NCBI RefSeq assembly: GCF_017873605.1
Contig: NZ_JAGGKI010000004.1
Location: 372,001 to 436,000, forward strand
DNA: 64,000 bases
Direction of reading: 5' to 3'
Origin: Paenibacillus lactis
GTDB lineage: Bacteria > Bacillota > Bacilli > Paenibacillales > Paenibacillaceae
Numbering within the stretch: the stretch's first letter is position 1; each line of letters opens with the position of its first letter. The notes under the pieces were generated by a model that saw only the letters and a list, made by a program, of their open reading frames with translations, was not told the origin of the DNA and did no database searches. Both the position numbers and the translations under genes were made by a program. Positions 43,642 to 52,006 of the stretch are shown in pieces.

Positions 43642-44632
43642 AGGCATCACCGCCAGGCGGACCGCTGGCAGCGGACTGAAGCGTTCGCTGCCCTCCGTCA
43701 TAAAGCTTGAACGACCTTGCATCCCCGGTGCGGCTGAGAACCGCGTACATTTCAAACATTCGATTCTCGATCAGTCCCGACAGAGCAGGACGTCCCCGCA
43801 TGTCCTGGACGGAAGAGCCGTGAGCCGTGGCGATGACGCTTATGCCGGCATGGAGCGCCTCAACAACTGCCTCCGCATCCTCGGCCCGGCCGATCTCGTC
43901 CACAATGAGAACGTCCGGCGACATGGACCTGATCATCATCATCATGCCCTCTGCTTTGGGGCAACCGTCCAGCACGTCCGTCCTGGGACCGACATCGAAC
44001 CCGGGAACCCCCCGCTGGCAGCCGGCGATTTCGGAGCGTTCGTCCACAATGCCCACTTTCATGCCAGGCCATCGAACGGTCCCTGCCCCCCACTGGCCAT
44101 AGCTGATTTGCCGGGCCAGATCCCGAAGCAGCGTCGTCTTTCCATGCTGAGGAGGAGAAAGAATCAGAGTATGCATGACACGCTTGCGTTTGCGGTCCAG
44201 CAAATGCGGAAGCATCTCGTCGGCCGCCCCGCGGATCTCTTTGGCAATCCGAACATTAAAGCCGCTGATATCCCGAATATGCTCCACTTTCCCTCCGCTG
44301 AGAACCGTCCGCCCCGCCAGCCCGACCCGGTGCCCGCCGGGGATCGTTATGAATCCTTTCCGCAGCTCCTCTTCCATCGTGTAAAGGGAATGATTACTGA
44401 TCAGATCCAGCAGCCTGTGTGTATCCTCCCGTGTTGGCTTGTACGCCTCCTCCGGCCGCAGCGTCAATCCGCCGTTTCGATCCAGGAAGTGGTATCTGCC
44501 CTGCGAATTGATTTCGAGGGGACGCTCTTCCCGGATTCGCACCTCCTCCACATGCTCCAGCAGCTCACTCGGCAGGTTCAGCAGCATTCGTTTGACGGAT
44601 TCGGGAAACAGCCCCAGCCAATTCAGTGTCAT
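43634..44632 (-). CDS. spoIIIAA: Stage III sporulation protein AA (secretion-type ATPase)
   Basis: The 332-residue product starts at ATG 44632 after TTGGGGGA. It resembles type II/IV secretion ATPases: P-loop SPPQHGKTTLLRDLA, Walker B DVLIVDEIGRAEDA and a VIATAHGSS His box. It powers the SpoIIIA channel. First gene of the operon; a SigmaE-type promoter lies 66-94 bp upstream. Confidence 0.95.
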   Translation of the reverse strand: MTLNWLGLFPESVKRMLLNLPSELLEHVEEVRIREERPLEINSQGRYHFLDRNGGLTLRPEEAYKPTREDTHRLLDLISNHSLYTMEEELRKGFITIPGGHRVGLAGRTVLSGGKVEHIRDISGFNVRIAKEIRGAADEMLPHLLDRKRKRVMHTLILSPPQHGKTTLLRDLARQISYGQWGAGTVRWPGMKVGIVDERSEIAGCQRGVPGFDVGPRTDVLDGCPKAEGMMMMIRSMSPDVLIVDEIGRAEDAEAVVEALHAGISVIATAHGSSVQDMRGRPALSGLIENRMFEMYAVLSRTGDARSFKLYDGGQRTLQSAASGPPGGDAYA

Positions 44633-44697
44633 ATCAATTTCCCCCAAGTTGTCCTTTTTTGAAAATCTGCCTTCTGTTAAAAAGATTTCTTATCCCA

Positions 44698-44726
44698 TGT
44701 GTATGCTTGTACCCTGCATTTATGAC
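44698..44726 (-). promoter_or_regulatory. SigmaE promoter of the spoIIIA operon
   Basis: On the minus strand GTCATAA (-35), 14 bp, then CATACACA (-10) is a close match to the SigmaE consensus. The spoIIIA operon is SigmaE-dependent in B. subtilis. Confidence 0.8.
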
Positions 44727-44735
44727 GGGAATCTA

Positions 44736-45002
44736 TCATTTTTTTAAGATTCCGTATAAGAGGCAGGCAACCCCGCACAATATCCAGCCGATCTTCCCCC
44801 ATGACAGCTTATCCGCCATACCTACAAGCCCGATTGTCGTGGTTAGGATCAGAATGAGCGGGCCGGTAAACGCTAGCGCGGAATTGACGGCGAGCGCTTT
44901 ATCTACTTGATTCAGCCGCAGCATGACAATCGCAGCAACGATCTCGAGGCTGCCCGAGAACAGCCGAAGCGTTGCCATGCTGGCGACGAACTTGTCCAAC
45001 AT
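44736..45002 (-). CDS. yqhV: YqhV-like DUF2619 membrane protein
   Basis: The 88-residue product has three hydrophobic helices (LEIVAAIVMLRL; LAFTGPLILILTTTIGLVGMA; WILCGVACLLYGILKK). It sits immediately upstream of spoIIIAA, exactly as yqhV does in B. subtilis. Strong GGAGGGAG site. Function unknown. Confidence 0.88.
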   Translation of the reverse strand: MLDKFVASMATLRLFSGSLEIVAAIVMLRLNQVDKALAVNSALAFTGPLILILTTTIGLVGMADKLSWGKIGWILCGVACLLYGILKK

Positions 45003-45102
45003 GAAGTTCTCCCTCCTTCTTCCATTGCGTGATGATTAAAAATATGCATTCATCCCCGAATTTATCTCTATTTTTTTATTTCATAGACACGAATCTCACA
45101 AC

Positions 45103-45146
45103 AAAAAAAAGACTGCCCCCGGGCATTTGCCCTTGAGACAGTCTTT
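45103..45146 (-). terminator. Terminator of the aspartokinase gene
   Basis: AAAGACTG / CAGTCTTT outer stem with a GC-rich inner pairing (GGGCA / TGCCC), then eight T on the minus strand. Confidence 0.85.
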
Positions 45147-45177
45147 GCTCTATGAACCGAACTAGAATGATATGAAC

Positions 45178-45696
45178 TTAGCGGCGAACCTGCGGGCCTC
45201 CGACGCTTGCCTGCTGGTCGGTGTCCAGTCCATACGCCGTATGAAGTGCTTGAACGACGCCTTCGAGATTGCTTCCGTCAATCACGCAGGATACTTTGAT
45301 CTCGGAGGTGCTGACCATCTTAATGCTGACCCCTTGACGGGAGATCACGTCGAACATTTGGGCGGCAACGCCAGGGTGGCTTACCATGCCCGCGCCGACG
45401 ATCGATACCTTCACCAGATTGTCCTCGGAGGTTACGTCGCGGTACGGAAGCTCGCCACGGATCCGTTCGATGACGGACAAAGCACGCTCCCGGTCATGCA
45501 GGGATACGGTGAAGGAAAAGTCTGCTTCCCCGTTTTGGACACCGCTTTGTACGATGATATCCACGTCGATCCCTTCTTTGGCCAGTTCGCCGAACACCTG
45601 CGCCAGAATGCCAGGGGTATCGGCAACACCCATAATGCTGATTCTGGCAACGTTCTTGTCGAATGCGATACCGCTGACCACTACACCTTGTTCCAT
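45178..45696 (-). CDS. Aspartokinase beta chain from an internal start
   Basis: An in-frame ATG at 45696 has a perfect AAGGAGG 8 nt upstream, inside the lysC frame. Translation from it gives about 172 residues holding only the two ACT domains. B. subtilis LysC is an alpha2-beta2 enzyme whose beta chain is made from such an internal start, so the same arrangement is very likely here. Confidence 0.75.
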   Translation of the reverse strand: MEQGVVVSGIAFDKNVARISIMGVADTPGILAQVFGELAKEGIDVDIIVQSGVQNGEADFSFTVSLHDRERALSVIERIRGELPYRDVTSEDNLVKVSIVGAGMVSHPGVAAQMFDVISRQGVSIKMVSTSEIKVSCVIDGSNLEGVVQALHTAYGLDTDQQASVGGPQVRR

Positions 45697-46425
45697 GCTC
45701 GTTTCCTCCTTAACAACCGTTCCCTCGTTATGATTAAAGCTTGATCTAACAACAAGCTTCACTTGATTGTGTTTGGCGTATTCAACTGCTCGGGGATGAA
45801 GCACCGCTGCCCCAAGGTTCGCCAGCTCCAGCATTTCATCGTATGAAATCTCAGGGAGCTTCCGTGCGCATTTTACTACGCGCGGATCGGTAGAGTATAC
45901 CCCGTCCACATCCGTATAGATTTCACACACATCGGCCGAAATCGCTGCAGCCAGCGCCACCGCGGTCGTATCCGAGCCTCCGCGGCCGAGGGTCGTGATT
46001 TCGCCTTCTTCCGACATCCCCTGGAAGCCGGCAACGATGACAATATTTCCGTCATTCAGCGCCTTGTGCACGCGCTCCGGGGATATATCGGTAATACGGG
46101 CTTTGCCGTGGACGGCTTCCGTCCGGAATCCGGCCTGCCATCCCGTAAAGGATACAGCTTTGCGCCCTAGACTATGAATCGCCATCGAGAGAAGCGAGAT
46201 CGAGATCTGCTCTCCGGTCGTTAACAGCATATCCATTTCCCGTGCGGGCGGGTTCTCGTTTAATAGTTTAGCTTGATCAATCAGATCGTCGGTGGTATCC
46301 CCCATCGCGGATACAACAACAACGCACTGATGGCCTTCATCCTGTTTCTCTACAATTCGTCCGGCCACGCGCTTCATGCGTTCTGTATCGCCTACAGAGC
46401 TGCCTCCGAATTTCATAACGTACAA
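45178..46425 (-). CDS. lysC: Aspartate kinase, lysine-type (alpha chain)
   Basis: The product of about 415 residues starts at TTG 46425, 8 nt after AAAGAGG. Catalytic domain: YVMKFGGSSVG, TTGEQISISLLSMA, GRGGSDTTAVALAAAI, DVDGVYSTDPR. Two ACT regulatory domains follow. It phosphorylates aspartate for lysine, threonine, methionine and cell-wall diaminopimelate. No lysine riboswitch is recognisable: only about 250 bp separate it from efp and the space includes the efp terminator. It stands alone. Confidence 0.93.
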   Translation of the reverse strand: MYVMKFGGSSVGDTERMKRVAGRIVEKQDEGHQCVVVVSAMGDTTDDLIDQAKLLNENPPAREMDMLLTTGEQISISLLSMAIHSLGRKAVSFTGWQAGFRTEAVHGKARITDISPERVHKALNDGNIVIVAGFQGMSEEGEITTLGRGGSDTTAVALAAAISADVCEIYTDVDGVYSTDPRVVKCARKLPEISYDEMLELANLGAAVLHPRAVEYAKHNQVKLVVRSSFNHNEGTVVKEETSMEQGVVVSGIAFDKNVARISIMGVADTPGILAQVFGELAKEGIDVDIIVQSGVQNGEADFSFTVSLHDRERALSVIERIRGELPYRDVTSEDNLVKVSIVGAGMVSHPGVAAQMFDVISRQGVSIKMVSTSEIKVSCVIDGSNLEGVVQALHTAYGLDTDQQASVGGPQVRR

Positions 46426-46581
46426 TGACAATGCCTCTTTCACTCCCCACATGATAATCAGTATGTACCAGTGCATTGGTTCATGGTTTCTCACTTTAAA
46501 ACAGTATAATACGAAAGTAACACCCTCCGTCAAGGCTTTCGTCTGAAAGAAATGCCGCTCTGAGCGCCCTTCAATCTAGAA

Positions 46582-46617
46582 AATATAAAAAACTCCCGTA
46601 CTTGACGTACAGGAGTC
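46582..46617 (-). terminator. Terminator of efp
   Basis: ACTCCCGTAC / GTACAGGAGT (one mismatch) with a 5-nt loop, then a TTTTTTATATTTT run on the minus strand. Confidence 0.85.
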
Positions 46618-46681
46618 GCGTTGCAACAGAAGATATTGGCAGAGGCGGGGCGATTAGATCGTTTCGCCTAATAAGCCAGCC

Positions 46682-47239
46682 TTATGCGCGGGAGATGTAT
46701 TTTCCTTCACGGGTATCGATCAGAAGCACATCGCCTTCATTGATGAACAGCGGAACTTGCACATTGAGGCCTGTTTCCACCTTCGCATTTTTTGTAGCGC
46801 CTGTCGCTGTGTTGCCTTTAATTCCCGGCTCGGTTTCCACTACCTTCAGCTCGACGCTGTTCGGCAGGTTGATCCCGAGAATTTCTCCCTGATAGCTGAT
46901 GATGTTAACATTCATGTTTTCCTTCAGGAAATTCAGTTCCCATTCCAGCTGCTCACTGGTCAAGCTGAACTGGTCATAGGTTTCGTTATCCATGAACACA
47001 TGCTCCTGTCCGCTTGCATACAGGTACTGCACGCCGCGGTTGTCAATTTGCGCGCGTCCGATCGTTTCACCGGCACGGAATGTTTTCTCCACCGTGTTGC
47101 CGTTGCGCAAGTTCTTCAATTTGGAGCGTACGAATGCGGCGCCTTTACCTGGCTTAACATGCTGAAAATCCAAAACGGTAAAAATATCGCCATCCACTTC
47201 TACGGTTAATCCTGTTTTAAAATCATTGACTGAAATCAC
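46682..47239 (-). CDS. efp: Translation elongation factor P
   Basis: The 185-residue product starts at GTG 47239 behind AGGAGGGAAA. KOW-like domain I with the modifiable Lys32 in [10 protein letters not shown], and OB-fold domains II and III ending [16 protein letters not shown]. It rescues ribosomes stalled at polyproline. It follows the Xaa-Pro peptidase gene by 60 nt, as in B. subtilis. Confidence 0.97.
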   Translation of the reverse strand: MISVNDFKTGLTVEVDGDIFTVLDFQHVKPGKGAAFVRSKLKNLRNGNTVEKTFRAGETIGRAQIDNRGVQYLYASGQEHVFMDNETYDQFSLTSEQLEWELNFLKENMNVNIISYQGEILGINLPNSVELKVVETEPGIKGNTATGATKNAKVETGLNVQVPLFINEGDVLLIDTREGKYISRA

Positions 47240-47299
47240 TGAATTTCCCTCCTAAAGGATACGGTTTGAATAATTCTTGTTCGTTGTTGCGGCCTTTCA

Positions 47300-48370
47300 T
47301 TAGAGCACGGTGTAATCTTTGGACGAGCTTGTCAATATTTGAATACCCGTTTCCGTGATCACAATATCATCTTCAATACGGACACCGCCAAGACCCGGCA
47401 AGTAAATGCCCGGCTCCACGGTTACGACCATGCCCGGCTTCAGGATATCGTCGCTCGCCTTGGACAGTCGCGGCGATTCATGAACCTCCATGCCCAGTCC
47501 ATGTCCCGTGCTATGCCCGAAATACTCGCCATATCCGTACCGGGTGATGATGTCGCGTGCCAGCGCATCGGCCTCGCGTCCAGTCATGCCTGGCTTGATA
47601 TGCGCAAGCGCATGCAGCTGTGCTTCGAGCACGATGTCATAGATCTCCTTCAGCTTCGGATCCGGGCTGCCGAGGGCTACCGTCCGGGTCAGATCCGAGC
47701 AGTATCCATCCAGGAGTGCGCCGAAATCAAAGGTGACGAACTCATTGCCTTGAATCACCCGGTCGCTGGCAACGCCGTGCGGTAGCGCAGAACGTTCTCC
47801 GGAAGCGACGATGGTGTCGAAGGAGGAGGAAGTCGCGCCGCGGCTGCGCATGAACATTTCCATCTCCAGATCGATTTCGCGCTCGGTTTTGCCCGCTTGA
47901 AGCAATGTGAGCACATGGCTGAACGTTTCATCGGCCAAATCGGCAGCGCGCTGCATGATCTTCAATTCCTCGGCATCCTTGATGATACGGAGCTCCTCGA
48001 CCAGACCCGATACCGGAACGAGGCTGATCGGTGCAAGCTGCTCCGTATAACCGGAATAAACCCCGTATGTAACATGGTCCTGCTCGAAACCGAGCGAGGC
48101 AATGCCTTCGGATTGAAGCAGTTCTTTTACGGTATCCATAACCTTCGCTCCGTGCTCAATGACCTTAAAGCCGGTCGCTTGCTGCGGAGCCTGTGTCATG
48201 TAACGGAAATCCGTCAGCAGATACGACTGTTCCTTCGTGATCAGCACATATCCTGCGGATCCCGTAAACCCTGTCAAATATCTGCGGTTGATCGGGCTAC
48301 CGATCAGCATGGCCGACAAGCCTTTGGCCTCGAGCTTCTCGCGCAGTCCTGCTACTCGTTTGCTGCTCAT
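47300..48370 (-). CDS. yqhT: Xaa-Pro aminopeptidase (M24, YqhT-like)
   Basis: The 356-residue product starts at ATG 48370 behind AGAGGAGATGG; the frame runs 84 codons further without support. It has a creatinase N-terminal domain and a pita-bread domain with the metal ligands in DFGALLDGYCSDLTRT, FGHSTGHGLGMEVHESP, VTVEPGIYLPG and RIEDDI. It removes an N-terminal residue before proline. aroQ precedes and efp follows, the Bacillus order. Confidence 0.93.
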   Translation of the reverse strand: MSSKRVAGLREKLEAKGLSAMLIGSPINRRYLTGFTGSAGYVLITKEQSYLLTDFRYMTQAPQQATGFKVIEHGAKVMDTVKELLQSEGIASLGFEQDHVTYGVYSGYTEQLAPISLVPVSGLVEELRIIKDAEELKIMQRAADLADETFSHVLTLLQAGKTEREIDLEMEMFMRSRGATSSSFDTIVASGERSALPHGVASDRVIQGNEFVTFDFGALLDGYCSDLTRTVALGSPDPKLKEIYDIVLEAQLHALAHIKPGMTGREADALARDIITRYGYGEYFGHSTGHGLGMEVHESPRLSKASDDILKPGMVVTVEPGIYLPGLGGVRIEDDIVITETGIQILTSSSKDYTVL

Positions 48371-48422
48371 TGTTCCATCTCCTCTCACCCATGCCGGGAT
48401 CAAAGCGGGTATCCAAACGCCG

Positions 48423-48869
48423 CTATGCCTCCCTGGTCTCCAGAATTTGTAAAAGGGCTGACAAGCCCAGCGTGTAGCTGGCCGCGCCGAAGCCCGCGAT
48501 TTGACCGGCAGCAACAGGCGCAATGACGGAAGTATGACGGAATTCTTCCCTAGCATGAATGTTCGAAAGATGAACCTCCACGGTGGGAATCCGCGCCGAG
48601 CTGACCGCATCGCGCACAGCATAGCTGTAATGCGTCAGCGCGCCCGGATTCAGCAGTATTCCATCCGCCTGCCCGATCGCTTCATGGATCCGGTCAATGA
48701 TCGCACCCTCGTGGTTAGACTGAAAGAAGGTAATCCCGATCCCCGCAGCATCCGCTTGCTTGCGCAAATTATCCTCGATCGCCTGCAGGCTGAGCGAACC
48801 GTATATCCCCGGTTCCCGGAAGCCGAGCAGGTTTAAATTCGGTCCGTTTATCACCCATATGGTTTTCAT
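48423..48869 (-). CDS. aroQ: Type II 3-dehydroquinate dehydratase
   Basis: The 148-residue product starts at ATG 48869 after AAGGTGGG. Signature NGPNLNLLG, catalytic Tyr in GIYG (residue 23), [17 protein letters not shown] and [11 protein letters not shown]. It dehydrates 3-dehydroquinate in the shikimate pathway. Usually dodecameric. Confidence 0.96.
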   Translation of the reverse strand: MKTIWVINGPNLNLLGFREPGIYGSLSLQAIEDNLRKQADAAGIGITFFQSNHEGAIIDRIHEAIGQADGILLNPGALTHYSYAVRDAVSSARIPTVEVHLSNIHAREEFRHTSVIAPVAAGQIAGFGAASYTLGLSALLQILETREA

Positions 48870-48946
48870 AGGGTTTCCCACCTTTTCGTCAAATAACCAA
48901 GTGCTATTTTACCATAGGCGGTATCGGATTGAGAAGTTTATTGTTT

Positions 48947-49444
48947 TTAACCCGTAACCTGCTTCGGCTCGCGCATCCGTTCGTCGGTAAATTCCTGGGC
49001 AGCCGTGTAACCGATAAAGAGTCCCCATAATATAAAAATGCAAAACTCGGATATGTTCGTATCCCACGTCAGCTTTTTAACCGGAGCCGTAAACCGGAGC
49101 CAAGGGTTGAGGGCGATATAAAGCACGATCCACCAAATGACGCCGTAAATGATGCCGGGCCAGGGACCTTTGAGCTTGCGGAAAAGAAACACGTAAATCA
49201 GCGAAGCGATAACGGAGAACGCGATAAACGACAGCCAGCCCGCAATCTGCCCCGCCGCGGTGACGAGAAACTCATGCTTGAAGAAGGGCTCCATCAAGAA
49301 GCCGGGCACCACCCTCGTGAATTTCAGCGTATAAAAAATCCATCTTACTGCTCCCCAAATCAGCCCAGCGTAATACCCCAGCTCCAGGGCGTACAAAAAC
49401 GGATTCGTCACCTTGTTCTCCTGTCGAAATTGACCTTCGGTCAT
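48947..49444 (-). CDS. yqhR: YqhR-family membrane protein
   Basis: The 165-residue product has four hydrophobic helices (ALELGYYAGLIWGAVRWIFY; WLSFIAFSVIASLIYVFLF; IIYGVIWWIVLYIALNPW; FCIFILWGLFIGYTAA). It is divergent from the DUF1385 gene, the B. subtilis yqhR/yqhQ arrangement. Function unknown. Confidence 0.88.
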   Translation of the reverse strand: MTEGQFRQENKVTNPFLYALELGYYAGLIWGAVRWIFYTLKFTRVVPGFLMEPFFKHEFLVTAAGQIAGWLSFIAFSVIASLIYVFLFRKLKGPWPGIIYGVIWWIVLYIALNPWLRFTAPVKKLTWDTNISEFCIFILWGLFIGYTAAQEFTDERMREPKQVTG

Positions 49445-49599
49445 GTTGAATCCTCCTTCGCTTGGTAGTCGATGCTCATCTTCCCTTCTTTAGCAGATAG
49501 TATGCTCCGCTTCCCACGGGTCAATCCAACTAGAAATTACTTTCAAAATTCGATACAATAGTTAATAGAACGAAAAACATGTCAGGGAGGGTGAACTGG

Positions 49600-50592
49600 T
49601 TGTCCCAAAAGTCAACCCCGATCAGCTATGGAGGCCAAGCTGTAATCGAAGGCGTTATGTTCGGCGGCAAGCATGTCAACGTAACGGCCGTTCGTCGCAA
49701 GAATAATGAGATCAAGTTTCTAGAGGTGCCTCGCGAGGATAAGGAATGGGTACGGAAGCTGCGGAAGGTTCCGCTTCTTCGCGGCATCGTCAGTCTGATA
49801 GATTCAACCATCAAGGGCTCGAAGCATCTGAACTACTCCGCAGATGCATTCGCTGACGACAGCCTGGATCCGGAGGAGCGTGAGAAGCAGAAGGAGAAGG
49901 AAGAATCCGGCTGGAGCCTAAGCATGATCATCGGCGTTGCCGCGGTCAGCGTGCTGTCCTTTATCGTCGGCAAGCTGCTCTTTACCCTCGTGCCGGTTTT
50001 TGTTGAGGATTTCTTATTCGGGAATACATTTGATAACTATATCGTGCATAACCTGATTGAAGGTATCATTAAATTGATCCTGCTTCTTGTCTATCTATGG
50101 GCGATCTCCCAAACGCCGGTCATCAAGCGGCTGTTCCAGTATCACGGCGCCGAGCATAAGGTGATCAGCGCATATGAGGCCGGTGAAGAGCTGACCGTCA
50201 AGAACGTGCAGAAGTATACAAGGCTGCATTACCGTTGCGGCAGCAGCTTCATGATGCTGACCATCGTGCTCGGTGTCGTTGTATATTCGGTTGTCCCATG
50301 GGATACGATGACAGAACGGATCATCCAGCGAATCGCTCTTCTTCCGGTCGTGCTCGGCATTTCCTTTGAGTTCCTGAAGCTTACCAATGCCATGCGAGAT
50401 ATTCCCGTTCTCCGTTTCCTCGGTTACCCGGGGTTGTGGCTGCAGCTGCTCACAACGAAGGAGCCGACGGATGACCAAGTCGAAGTATCCATCGCATCCT
50501 TTAACAGAATGCGTGAATTAGATGCCCAATACGAGAATGTTCCCGTGTCGCAAACTGTGACAGGAAGTGTGCTGGATCCCGCGAAAGGGTGA
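49600..50592 (+). CDS. yqhQ: DUF1385 membrane protein (YqhQ-like)
   Basis: The 330-residue product starts at TTG 49600, 9 nt after GGGAGG; the ATG at 49579 precedes the site. DUF1385 marks: YGGQAVIEGVMFGGKH, KRLFQYHGAEHKVISAYE, THYRCGSSF-like LHYRCGSSFMM and several transmembrane helices. Function is unknown; the family is widespread in endospore formers. Confidence 0.9.
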   Translation: MSQKSTPISYGGQAVIEGVMFGGKHVNVTAVRRKNNEIKFLEVPREDKEWVRKLRKVPLLRGIVSLIDSTIKGSKHLNYSADAFADDSLDPEEREKQKEKEESGWSLSMIIGVAAVSVLSFIVGKLLFTLVPVFVEDFLFGNTFDNYIVHNLIEGIIKLILLLVYLWAISQTPVIKRLFQYHGAEHKVISAYEAGEELTVKNVQKYTRLHYRCGSSFMMLTIVLGVVVYSVVPWDTMTERIIQRIALLPVVLGISFEFLKLTNAMRDIPVLRFLGYPGLWLQLLTTKEPTDDQVEVSIASFNRMRELDAQYENVPVSQTVTGSVLDPAKG

Positions 50593-50599
50593 TGAATCC

Positions 50600-50932
50600 A
50601 TGAGAAGGCATGCGATCATTTTTTGGACGGCTATCGGGTTAGCCGCAGTAGGCGTTTTGGGCCTGCTGATTAGCCCGAGCACAAGGATGATGGTGCTGAT
50701 TCCGGCCATCATCGTCGCAATCGTCTATGTGCTGTACAAGTTTCCGCCCCGCCGCTTTAACAAGCGTCCGAAGGTGAAGCCGTCCAAGCGAACCGCGGCC
50801 AAGCTGGCGCGCAAGAGCCAACCGACGAGAAAAACAAGCCCATCCGCAACACGCAAACAGTATCCGTTCCAGGTCATCGACGGTCAGAAGGGCAAGTCTG
50901 ACCCTTCCGATGATCTACCGAAATATCACTAG
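50600..50932 (+). CDS. Small membrane protein in the yqhP position
   Basis: The 110-residue product starts at ATG 50600 after AAAGGGTGATG. Two transmembrane helices (IIFWTAIGLAAVGVLGLLI; VLIPAIIVAIVYVLYKF) and a strongly basic Lys/Arg-rich tail. It starts 7 nt after the yqhQ stop, so it is coupled. It may be a YqhP/SA1362-type protein. Confidence 0.75.
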   Translation: MRRHAIIFWTAIGLAAVGVLGLLISPSTRMMVLIPAIIVAIVYVLYKFPPRRFNKRPKVKPSKRTAAKLARKSQPTRKTSPSATRKQYPFQVIDGQKGKSDPSDDLPKYH

Positions 50933-50937
50933 AAGCA

Positions 50938-50982
50938 AAAGCGCAGATTTCAAGGCTTCAGCAGCCTCGGAATCTGCGCTTT
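50938..50982. terminator. Bidirectional terminator
   Basis: AAAGCGCAGATT / AATCTGCGCTTT with an inner AGGCT / AGCCT hairpin; serves yqhQ's operon and the convergent yqhO. Confidence 0.9.
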
Positions 50983-50995
50983 ATTGTTTACTTAT

Positions 50996-51922
50996 TCACA
51001 TCTGTTCGGGTTTCCATCTTGAGAAGAACTGCGTGCCTGCCGTCAAGCCCGAATTGTACAGGTTCATGCTCTCCTCCTTGGTCAGGTGAAAATGGGTCGT
51101 GCCGATGCCAAGGGTCGGGATTTTGATGGTGCGGCTGCGGTTTTGCTGCTCGATATACCGCTCATCATACGCCGACAGCATCGTCTCGAACATCGCCGTC
51201 AGCATGCTGAAGGGACCGTCAATTTCATGCGGTGAATTGCTGTTCTTCCCCACCATTTGAAAGCCGAGCACCGGCAGAGGCTTCGGGCCTCCTTTCGATT
51301 CACGGTCAAACAGCCACAGCGGAAAATTGCTAAGCAGCCCCCCGTCCACGATATATACAAATTGTTCGGCGAACGATTTCCCTTTAGCTGCTCTGCCTAT
51401 GAGCCGAAGAATGACCGGGTCGAAAAAATAGGGAATGCTGCAGCTCATCCGCACCGCTTTGGCGACGGGAAACGTTGCCGGATTAATGCCGTATTGGCGC
51501 AAATCGTCCGGCAGCACCAGCAGTCTGCCGTTCGTAATATCCGAAGCAACGATGTAGAGCTTACCGGCCGGAATATCGGAGAAGGTGAATATGCCTTTGT
51601 CCAGCAAAATTTTTCGGATCCAGTTCTCCAGCGCTTCCCCAGAATATAGCCCCTTCTTGATCAACACCCTCAAAGCCGGTCCGATGATCTTTGCATTGAA
51701 CACCGGTGCGCGCTGGAGGAAGGTATGAAATGGAGTCTCCTCAATGATCTTCCGGATTTCATCCGCTCGGTACCCTGCTGCAAGCACGGACGCGACGATC
51801 GATCCGGAGGACGTTCCGGCAACGCGGCTAAATTCGATCCCCGCCAATTCGGCTGCTTTAACAGCGCCGGCGAGAGAGATGCCCTTGACCCCGCCGCCTT
51901 CAAAAACCGCATTGATCTGCAT
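50996..51922 (-). CDS. yqhO: Patatin-like phospholipase (YqhO-like)
   Basis: The 308-residue product starts at ATG 51922. Patatin marks: the oxyanion loop EGGGVKG, the nucleophile elbow GTSSGS and the catalytic DGG in VDGGLLSNFPLW. A serine-aspartate acyl hydrolase acting on lipids; substrate unknown. The ribosome binding site (GGGGGA) is inside a stable hairpin followed by TTTT (51931-51975), suggesting poor or conditional translation. Confidence 0.9.
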   Translation of the reverse strand: MQINAVFEGGGVKGISLAGAVKAAELAGIEFSRVAGTSSGSIVASVLAAGYRADEIRKIIEETPFHTFLQRAPVFNAKIIGPALRVLIKKGLYSGEALENWIRKILLDKGIFTFSDIPAGKLYIVASDITNGRLLVLPDDLRQYGINPATFPVAKAVRMSCSIPYFFDPVILRLIGRAAKGKSFAEQFVYIVDGGLLSNFPLWLFDRESKGGPKPLPVLGFQMVGKNSNSPHEIDGPFSMLTAMFETMLSAYDERYIEQQNRSRTIKIPTLGIGTTHFHLTKEESMNLYNSGLTAGTQFFSRWKPEQM

Positions 51923-51930
51923 ACAGAAAA

Positions 51931-51975
51931 TCCCCCGCCTCACATGGTCTAATGACTATGTATGAGGGCGGGGGA
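51931..51975 (-). promoter_or_regulatory. Hairpin enclosing the yqhO ribosome binding site
   Basis: TCCCCCGCCTCA pairs with TGAGGGCGGGGGA (one bulged G) around a 20-nt loop. On the minus strand the second arm contains GAGGCGGGGGA, the Shine-Dalgarno, and is followed by TTTTCTG. It can work as terminator of the upstream glycosidase gene, as an RBS trap, or both. Confidence 0.7.
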
Positions 51976-52006
51976 TGATTCATACCTGTAGGACGTGCGC
52001 CAAATC

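Noticed and set aside
46426..46590. Lysine riboswitch upstream of the aspartokinase gene
   Set aside because: The leader is too short and lacks any lysine-box core; the gap also contains the efp terminator.
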